Source: Laccaria trichodermophora (taxonomy: Eukaryota > Basidiomycota > Agaricomycetes > Agaricales > Hydnangiaceae). Taken from it: a stretch of DNA of 64,000 nt. This document shows positions 55,580-64,000 of the stretch, piece by piece. How positions within the stretch are numbered: position 1 is the stretch's first letter; every line of letters begins with the position of its first letter. The position numbers and the translations under genes were made by a program. Under the pieces are notes generated by a model. It was not told the origin of the DNA. It searched no databases and worked only from the letters and a program-made list of their open reading frames with translations. The stretch covers positions 496,001 to 560,000 of the forward strand of contig JACTVC010000024.1 of assembly GCA_018417955.1 (NCBI GenBank). The letters run 5' to 3'.

Positions 55580-58500
55580 TTAAATTGGCAGGCCCTTGGA
55601 TTCGAGATAGTTTCTTTTGAGCAAGGCTGAGTTCCGTAGGTCGTATTCTGTAACCCAGGAGTCATCGGCTGGTCCGTAGCCCTTCCATCGGATTAGGAAC
55701 ATACGGCGATTAGCCTTTTTCTTCCCCACTAGTCTGTGGCCTAAGATGGCTTCTACTTCGTACTCTTTGGAGGCTCGCAAGTCCCTTGTAGGTGGTAGAG
55801 TAGTTCGTTCGCCGAATTCGGGTGGGGACAGAATGTACTTTTTCAAGTGATCAATGTTGAAGACAGGATGCATAGAATATGTATCAGGTAGCTTCAGTCG
55901 ATAGACCTGAGGATTGATCTTTTCCATGACTTCGAAGGGACCAATCATCTGCTGAACTAATGTCTTGCCTGTTCCTTCGACATCCACCAGTTCTAGGGAG
56001 TGAGGGTTGACTAGAGCGAAATCCCCTTCTTTCATTTCCTGAATAGGTCTTCGCTTCTTATCGTATGCCTTAGCTTGGCGGTCCTGCGCTAATGCTATAG
56101 CATCTTTAGCCGCAGATCGATGAATTTCCAAGGTTTCTACGAAGTCTTCGGCTGATTGACTGGGGAGGAAGGGTTGTAGAGAAGGATCCACTTCAGGAAC
56201 TATGACTCCGGCCGAAGATCTAGGATTATATCCCATCAATAAGAAATTAGGCAAGTATTTTGTAGATGAATGCACACTGCTATTGTACGAGTAGGCCAGA
56301 ACACTAAGCCAACTCGACCAGTTCTCTCGATCCAAGGACACGTAAGCGCGAAGCATTTGTTCTATCGTGGCGTTGAGGATTTCCATCTGTCCATCTGTTT
56401 GAGGGTGGTGAGCGGAAGATAGAGCCATAACGCTTCCATAGTTGGCTACCACCGATTTCCAGAATATCGTAGCCCAATGCCTATCTCTGTCTGAGATTAT
56501 GACTTCTGGTAAGCCGTAGACGTTCACTACTCTTTCCACAAATAATTTGGCGAACCCTTCTTGTGTTAACGTGGTATGAGTAGGTATGATAATGGCATAT
56601 TTGGTGAGTTTGTCCACTATGACTAGAATAGCCGTATACCCTTGGTCTCCAGAGGCGGGTAACCCAGTGATCATATCCATTGAGACTGTTGAGAAAGGAC
56701 GTAGAGGTATGTGTGCGGGCCTTAATGCGCCCATTTTAGCGCGATGATCAACTTTGATCTTTTGACATACGTCGCAGGAGGTGGCGAAAGCCTCCGCGTC
56801 CTTACTCATGGTGGGCCAGAAAAAGAGTTCCTGTAGTCGCGCTAAAAAGCAGCGAGGTCCAGCGTGTGCGCTTTCATAAGGAGATTCGTGTATCCATCGT
56901 AGGACATAATTGACTTTCGATTTAGGGACACACAATCACGTCTTAGAACTGGCATCTATGAAATACAGTAGGTCGTCTTGTCCCCTCTGAAAGTGGCTAA
57001 CCGAAATAATAGTTTTGTCGTTTGGTTGCACTTTGATATACCGGGGGGCGAAGAATCTGTCCATTTCGTAACCTTCAGCGAATTCTCTACAGATCTCGGG
57101 GTCTATGGATACTAGCAGATGTGTTCGTTTGGACCAGTCCTCTTCAGGGGTTAGCTTGGACAGTTTTATTCCCCCAGGGTAGGTCCAAGGGTCGGCCTTA
57201 GCGAAGGGTAGTATGTCACCTTGTTCGTCGGACTCTAGAGGCTTATCCGTAGCGTTAGGCTCTTCTGTAGCAGGTACCTCTGTAACAGGTTCCTTAATTA
57301 GTTTTTTGGGAAGTTCGCACGTCTTGTCCGCAGCGAGTTGGCGTCTAGTGCGGACGGGAGCAGCCGACTTTTCGATTACATCCTCCCATGTCATTACGCA
57401 GAAGGTGGCCTTTGGAGCAGCTGCCTTGAAAATCCTATCTTGGGCCTTCTGAGCTATATTTCTCTTTACAGCATCTTGTTCTATAGAAATAAGGTCGTCA
57501 TTCAACGGGGAGTCGTGTGGAGGGATACGAATCAGTCGTGATAAGGGATCCACGTTAGAATGGATTCACCCAGCTTGGTGAATGATTTTTAAGCCTGGGT
57601 AGGCTGCGAATACAGCCCCCCAAGCTGCCAGTCTTCGATTAGTGTTCTCGTATACTCGCGCCCAAACTAGGGCAGTGTGGTCGGTTATCAAGGTGATACT
57701 TTCCCCTTCTATGAAGGGTTGGAACTTGACAAGAGCTTCCTTAGCAGCCAGGGCTTCTTGTTCAGTAGCGCTGTAGTTGCGTTCCGCCGATTTGAAGGTT
57801 CGACTCCAATAAGCGATTACGCGTTCTACATGTATGATGGTCTCGTCTAAAGATGCCCCCCACATGTCAGGTTGTTCGATTTCATGCTGATCCTTATGGA
57901 GCCTGGTTATGAAACTAGGTACTTCCCTGCCCACTTCCCAGGCGGCTTCTAGCTTGCTATAGCACGGAGTACCCTTGAGATCCTTGACTTGTATGGCTTG
58001 AACTTGCTGTAAGCTCGCTCCCAACGCCAGGTCCGAAGCATCCGTGTACAGTCTATAAGCTTGATTTGTGATGGGGTGTCCTAGAACTGGGGCATTTGCT
58101 AGAGCTTCTTTAGCTTGTTGGTAAGCAATTTCTTGTTCCACGCGCCACTGCCATTTAGCTCCTTTTTTCAAGAGGTTGAATAGTGGCGCTGCGATCATTG
58201 AATAGAACGGTATATAAGAGGAAAAATACACGACCATTCCCAGGAACTTCTGAAGGTCAGATACCGAAGTGGGGCGAGCCAGCTCCATAATGGCTTGCAC
58301 CTTTTCCTTGTGAGTGGAAAGTCCAAGACGAGATACCTTCTGTCCAAGTAGTAGAATCGACGAGTAACCAACAAAGCATTTAGCAGGCGATAGGGTTATT
58401 CCAGTGGTTACAATAGCACCTAATACTCAATCGAGATGCTCCAAGTGCTCTTCCCAATTTCTGGAGTAGACGATGATATCGTCGATATAAACCAGAGCGA

Positions 58501-61500
58501 ATAGCCACAGGAACGGCGCTAATACTTCCTGCATAAGTCTTTGGAAAATCGACGGTCCGTTTCTGAGACCAAAGGGCATCCTCTTAAACTGCCATAATCC
58601 TAAGTGGCATCGAAAGGCAGTCTTTTCCTTTGCATCTTCTGCCATTTCCAATTGCGTGAACCCTGCCAAGGCATCAAAGGATGACAGTACTTGCGCCCTG
58701 GATAAGGCTTGGATGATCTCCGATTGTCGGGGAATAGGGAACTCATCAGGTATAGTCTTAGCATTGAGCTTTCGGTAATCTATGACTAGTCGGGGTTTAC
58801 CGTTTCAGTAGACTACTACTGCAGGGAATCCCCATGGACTGACTGAGGGTTCGATGACTCCTGCTTCGAACCAAGCTTTGAGCTGCTGGTCGATGACTTC
58901 TCTTTTAGCCGGAGAAGCCCCATACATGGGTTCTGAAATAGGGTGCGTGTCGGGTTGCAGCAGGATCTGAACTCGCGCTTTGATGTGTCCAAGACGACCA
59001 TCAACTCTGAAGGCTGCAGCATTTCTGCGCAATACTTCAGTCAGCCGATCACGGTATTCCTCAGGTATATCTGGGCCAAGGTTGACTAGTTTATCTACGT
59101 CTCCACTAACGGGGTCTTCTGGTACCGCCGTGGTTTTAGGTCCCCAGGGTTCGTTTTCTTCGAATCGATCGTCATGCCCAGGAGAATCAGCTCCCGGGTT
59201 TGAGGCGGTGGCTAAGTCCTGAGCCTTTAGAGTTCCAGTGATAGTAGTCTTAAGAGCTTCAGCAGACACAATCATCCTGGCTAACTGTTCTTCGTCCTTG
59301 GGCTTATCTAACATCGTTTCAGGATCATGCAGATAACCGACGACTTCTCCAGCTCTGACGTAACGTGGATGCGGACTAGGATTGGCTATAGGAATGAAAG
59401 GGCACGAAGCATTTATCCAAGTGGTAGGTGCGGCCATTATGTTTTGATCATCAGTTCCGATGATAACCTTCTCGACTATCCAGTCTTCACGACCATCAAA
59501 GGTCGAATGGATGGCCACATTGCGTACACTGTTAGGTTGTATAAGTGTGTCTTCTAGGGCTACTACCTCCATAAGTCCTGTCGCGCTATTCTTTCGTTTA
59601 GTGCGGGCTACAGCTTTTCGTCGAATGAAAGATTGCGATATGAAGGCTGCTTGTATCTCAAATCCTAAGTCCACGTTTTGGGAGGAGGCAGCGGATATGA
59701 CGTGCCCCGATTGCCTGACTGCTACCTCACAATGTCCTGAGGCATATCTCGTAACGCTGAGTTCGTAGGTAGTCTGGAAGTCCTCTCCTAGCAGGATAGG
59801 GACATTCATGTTCTGTACAACGTAGGCTTCTAGCTCGAAACTGACAATAGATTCGTCTCGAGCGAGAATGTACAGTTCAGTCTTAATATACCCCAGAACC
59901 TTCGCTCCTCCAGTGAGGTGGTAAAGCCTCATTCTCATTCCTTCGCGAAGACGCAGGGAATTAGACATTGACTTCCAAAATTCTTCGGAGATAAGAGTGA
60001 TGTCGGCTCCAGAATCAAGTCGAGCTCGGACGGGATCAGATTCAAGGTCGCCGATTTTCACGCGCATGTGTAGGGCTTTCGTTCCCAACGATCCCATTCC
60101 CTCAGGCAAGGACTGTCCTTTGACTGCTGGGAATACTCGGCCAGGTATGTAGATTCGTTCAGCCCTTTTTGCTTTAATAGTTTTTATGGGCTCTGGGAGG
60201 GGAGCTTCCTCTTTATTCTTCCCTTTGCTGTAGCCCTTAAGTTTCCGCGTGTTACGATGTGTAGGGTACACTTTGTGCAGAGTGGCTTCCGTGCTTAGCC
60301 CAGCCTTATTTAACTTGTCGCCCTTCATAGGAGCGAGCCTTACGTGCTTTTCAGCTGCGAGTGCGCTTCTCAGTTGTCCTTGAGTTGAATGGATCTCGAT
60401 AGCGAAGGACTTAAGTAGATTTTCACTCTCGTAAGCAGAAAGGGTGGTCTTAGATTCAGCCAACATAACTAAGTACTCTCTATCCGCTTCTTCCTCCTCC
60501 GCCGGATCCCAGTCTACATGTATTTTGTGCGCGCTCCGTAAGGCATTCCACTTCCCAAAGTGAGGGCAGTCTCTGTGGAAGTGTTTAGGACTGGTACAGA
60601 TATAGCAGTCTCCATTGGGTTCTCGTGGGCTAATTCTAGTGTCATCTCTTTTGAAGGTTATTCCATTAACTGTTTTTCCATGAGGGAACTCCGTCTTAGT
60701 AGTCGTAGGTTTCGGTTTCCGCCCCCCAGAGCGAGGCAGGGGTCTACGATTATTGTTGGAGGCATAGTTGACGTCACATTCCTGCTCTTCGTCCTCATCT
60801 GATGAATAAGATTCAAGTTGAGTTCCTTGATTGTTTGAGTCCACCTCCGCTGCATGTGCTGCGCGCGAACGATGGTTCCTATAGTATGGCGCTGGCTTCT
60901 TATTTCTTTCAGCCTGCTGCCAAGAGGTTATTAACCCATTCCTCATCCGCTTAGCTATGGACTGAACAGAGAGGATTGAAGGACAAATGGTCTCGTTAAG
61001 ATAATGGGTCCATTCAACAGGTTGTCGTCGTAAAACATGAGCAACGGCGGTGGGTCCATCCTCTTCATCTGGATGGAGGAAGTGGTGGTGTCGTATGCGA
61101 CGTTGGATATACTCCAACGGGCTCTCTTGCTCATGACCCTTGTTGCGGAAGGTCATCTCATCAAACTCGAAAGTTCGCTCCCGCACCCATTCTTCATCCA
61201 GGAAGTGAGCTTGAATTCCTATCATCATGTTGTCCCAGTTACTTGAGAAATAGGTCAGGGTCCTGATGTGATCTTCAATGCCAGTGCCATCATCACACTT
61301 GGCCCTAAATAGCTTTTGGCAGGCAAGGACAATTCCTAACAGCCCTTGAGCTTCCAATAAGCTCTTCAATGTATCCCAAGCTTCTTTCAATGATTCTGAG
61401 CTAGCTATGTAAACCAGTAGTTTATCTGCTACTCATAACCTTATTGTCGATAAAGCTGTCCTGTCCTTCATATCCCATGCTGGTTTCTAGTTGGCATCTG

Positions 61501-61642
61501 ATGGCACCATTCTGGGATTGACATATTCCCACAGATCTTGAGCTGTCAAGATGTCTGTCATCTTGATTTTCCATACCACACAATTGTCTGTGCCTTTAAG
61601 CAGCTCAATCCAGTAAACATTTGATGATCCATTGGTCTCCAT
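55580..61642 (-). pseudogene. Gag-Pol polyprotein with multiple CGA-to-TGA type stops
   Basis: A single frame runs from an ATG at 61640-61642 to 55580. Order: Copia-like Gag N-terminus (MTDILTAQDLWEYV, EAWDTLKSLLEAQGLLGIVL), gypsy-like Gag, zinc knuckle CYICTSPKHFHRDC (near 60590), protease LDSGAD (near 60015), reverse transcriptase with FGLRNGPSIFQRLMQEVL and YIDD (near 58475), RNase H with TDAS (near 58045), integrase HHCC zinc region (56900-56740), core with SDRDRHW and a downstream Glu, and a chromodomain (FLIRWKGYGPADDSW, near 55680). Stops: TGA at 56936, 57566, 58427, 58805 and 61433, and TAG at 61487. None is a frameshift. Chromodomain integrases guide insertion to marked chromatin. 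The copy cannot make full-length protein. Confidence 0.82.
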
Positions 61643-61720
61643 GTGCTGCTACGTAACTGATAAGATAAAAGCTGATGAGAGTGAGGTAAGATGTATAGAT
61701 AGTAGTATGTATGTATGTTT

Positions 61721-61740
61721 AGGGCTCAGGGCCCATAACC
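61721..61740 (-). other. Primer-binding site, initiator tRNA half type
   Basis: GGTTATGGGCCCTGAGCCC on the minus strand resembles the complement of the anticodon region of initiator Met tRNA (GGTTATGAGCCC type). Copia-group elements use this half-tRNA primer site. It lies directly after ...CCAACA, the expected end of an LTR. Confidence 0.55.
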
Positions 61741-62517
61741 TGTTGGAGCAGCAGGTATGAGGGGTAGTGGTAAAAGTGAGAAGGTAATGAATTTGGGGAC
61801 TCTCAGTCCTCCTCATATACTACAAACATATGTAACTAGAATGTACTACAAATTACTACATACAACATGAACAGGCTTCATAAGATGAGTGCATGTGCAA
61901 AGTGTGCATGGCATTGGTGTACTGGAGTTGCTGGTCTGCCTCAACTATTCAACAAGTATTTTATGACAACAACAGAAGGTTGGACTTTGATGTGGGAGCA
62001 GTACATGGAGATGATGGAGACATACACAAACAATGTTGCGCAAAGGGTGGATCTTATGGAGGAGTGAGCAAAGATGGCAGACTGCATGATAGGGAAGCTG
62101 TGATTTATCTTCACAGGTACAGACAAGGCAACGACAATGCCACTGCTGCCACTTCTGACACGAGGAGTTTTGATGGCGATGATCCAGTTGATCCAAGAAA
62201 TCAATACAGCACTGAAAGAGGTGAGCACTGTTTTATTTTCTATGGTTGTACTCAATCTGCAAGGTTGATGTGATTGACTACTTGCAGGTTGACTATGTTT
62301 GACTTGCAAGGTTGATATTGTTTAGTCACAAGTTGAGCATACTTGACCTGCGATGTTGATATGATTGTTTGCTTGCAGGTCGAGTATGGTTGACCTGCAA
62401 GGTTGAGTGAGTAAACAATCATATTAACATTGCAGGTCTGAGTACATTCAACATGTGAGGTTGATGTTATTGTGTACTTGCAAGTCGAACGGAGTTGGTT
62501 TGATTGGTCTGCAGCTT
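61741..62517 (-). other. Putative Copia-type 5' LTR and flank
   Basis: On plus the sequence starts TGTTGGAGCAGCAGG at 61741, so a minus-strand LTR would end ...CA next to the primer site. Its far border cannot be fixed without a second copy. A short plus frame at 61893-62273 (GDDGDIHKQCCAKGG) has no recognisable function. At 62260-62470 the GACTTGCAAGGTTGA word repeats several times. Confidence 0.4.
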
Positions 62518-63200
62518 GTGTACTTTACACTCCTCCACATAGTCCAGTTGGACTCTGGCAGACTCCAGCTGGATTTCCAGAGTGGAGTCCAGCTATCAAA
62601 CAACCAAATGTCTATATTTCTGGATCATCTAGGTGGAGTCTATCTGAAGTCTGTATACTCTGTCTGGACTCTGCCAGACTTAGACCTTAAGCTGATAATT
62701 AAGTTCATGAGACAATGAAAATTGAAGTATATTAGCAACTATATAAGCTGATTTTTCTACATTCTATGTTACAGAGAGGGGGGAAAGAGTGGGGGGTGGG
62801 AGTGGTGATCAGGAATGGAGGGGGGAGGGAAAGGGAGAAGGGAAAGAGGAATGGAGGGAGGAGGTAGAGAGGAATGGAGAGGGAGGGAAAGGAAGGGAGA
62901 GTGGAATGGAGGAGGTGGTCATTAATGGAGGGAGGAAGGAGTGGTAGTGCTTGGCCCTTGTCGTGTCCTGCATGGGTGTTGTGTTGTCATCCCAGGGTGG
63001 CCATTCATTGTTGTCATGTGTTGCTGTTGTTGCATGTTGTGCATCGCCATTGTTACATGTTGCATGTCATTGTTGTTGCATGTTGTAGTTGTGGTTGTTG
63101 TCATGTGTTGTTATTGTTGTTGTTGTTGTCATGTGTCATTGTGGGCTGTTTTTGTGGGTTCTGGTGTTCATTGTTTCATGATGTGGCGTTGCCACATTGT
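62518..63200. mobile_element. Non-autonomous KDZ-like element S7, left part
   Basis: The left end GTGTACTTTACACTCCTCC (62518) matches E2, with GGACTCTGGCAGACTCC-type subterminal words to 62690. A purine tract (62770-62945) and a TTGTTGTCATGTGTTG-type minisatellite (62945-63190) follow, then FB5 begins. The right end is outside the window. Confidence 0.65.
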
Positions 63201-64000
63201 GACTGGTAGCTACCACTTACATCATGTACTCCTGAGCTGCACCATAGGAATTCCTGCTTAGCTGCCACAAATGAAATTTCACTCATTCCTGGAAACTATT
63301 TCCTTCTATCATGGCAACTGTTTCATTCTTTGCTTCATTCTTACTAAGGCAGTCATTCAATTTTATTTCATTCTTCTCAGGTGCCTATTTCATTGTTAGA
63401 GCTGGGAAAAATGATTATGTAATTGATGCGAAATATTTAAGTGCCTTAATTGGCCACAGCATGCCTATCTTGTTATGTATTTGAGCCTCAAATCCAAAAG
63501 TACCTACATATGACCCCTCACACCACTGCAGTAGGGCACAACACACATCAGGTATAATTGTATATCATTTCCTTATTTAGGTGTGATGAAGTGGTCATAG
63601 AGAAGAAAAGAAAAGTGGAAATTCTTTCAGGTTTTTGCTAAGATTTCCAATTCCAAGTGGAGGCCAGATAGTCAACTCCAACCTTTATAAATCAGTTCAA
63701 TTGAGGGTTTTTTCACCTGAAAAGCCATTAATATGAATGCTTTCAATAATAGGTTAAATATATTTTGCCCAGTAGGGCCAATCAGACAGTCCTGCCTACT
63801 TACATAGCATACACATATAGTATGGCCAACAACACCATCATATAATCTCAATTTTCTTAAAAACTACATATGTTGGAAAATCCAAAGTCTTGTCAGAGTC
63901 TTCATTATCAAAATATTATATCATGGTATTGTAATCCCATGTTGCACTCTCATACCATACCATACCATGGTATTGCACTCCCATAACATACCATACCATG
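63201..64000 (+). mobile_element. Foldback element FB5, outer part
   Basis: The tip CTGGTAGCTACCACTTACATCA at 63201 matches the other foldback tips. TTTCATTCATTCCTGG-like units follow (63268-63400), as in the FB1 outer array. The remainder is AT-rich and ends in CATACCATACCATGG repeats at the window edge. The second arm is not in the window. Confidence 0.55.

Larger units (their letters stand above)
51554..61740 (-). mobile_element. Ty3/gypsy chromovirus-type retroelement with Copia-like 5' end
   Basis: About 10 kb on minus: a primer site, a 2,021-codon Gag-Pol frame (61642-55580), a second 1,165-codon frame (55471-51977), a polypurine tract and one LTR. Base composition is visibly more GC-rich than the flanks. 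At least eight in-frame stops, but no frameshift, break the two frames. The 5' leader and first ~130 codons look Copia-type, the remainder gypsy-type. A matching 5' gypsy LTR is absent. Confidence 0.8.

Overview
The window looks like a transposon graveyard from an agaricomycete (mushroom-forming basidiomycete) genome. The grounds are many 45-60 nt GT-AG introns, several KDZ-type transposons with CxC5/CxC6 cysteine clusters, a Plavaka-like transposase, a PIF/Harbinger element with its Myb-like partner, and a chromodomain Ty3/gypsy retroelement. Almost no ordinary host gene is left. The clearest host locus is a WD40-repeat gene on the minus strand (about 27990-37430), split by a 7.6-kb stack of insertions.

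Layout. 1-10262: KDZ element E1 (+), nearly intact, with its left tip just outside the window and a 3.9-kb palindromic foldback element (FB1, 646-4572) in exon 1. 10263-13070: decayed Plavaka transposase cut by E1. 14643-15874: short non-autonomous KDZ-like element S1. 16016-22238: KDZ copy E2 (-). 22985-26406: truncated KDZ copy E3 (-). 26407-27686: half a foldback element (FB3). 28518-36089: element S2 with perfect 8-bp target duplication inside the WD40 gene; it carries FB2 (29833-33629) and S3 (34047-35873, perfect 8-bp duplication). 37431-38795: half foldback FB4. 39719-48340: fragments S5, a diverged KDZ copy E4, a Harbinger element, a 1.6-kb chimeric element and S4 (46067-47997, perfect 8-bp duplication). 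49866-50735: S6. 51554-61740: gypsy element whose 5' end is Copia-like. 62518-64000: S7 and foldback FB5.

How the parts fit. Comparing E1, E2 and E3 gives matching exon lengths and intron phases. They support one spliced KDZ gene of about 1,525 codons: basic N-terminus, acidic and Thr/Asn/Asp repeat region, a conserved domain without a name I know, a hydrophobic membrane-like segment, CxC5, CxC6 and a KDZ core. The S elements share the KDZ ends, and at least two (S2, S4) also keep the tRNA-like block, but they encode no transposase, so they are probably mobilised in trans. The foldback elements form a separate family with about 9-bp target duplications (Mutator-like) and no transposase here. 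Nonsense mutations across unrelated elements are mostly CGA to TGA, which suggests CpG methylation and deamination (a RIP-like process).

Limits. Everything was read by eye. Splice sites, element borders and family names are inferences from motifs and copy-to-copy comparison, not from searches.
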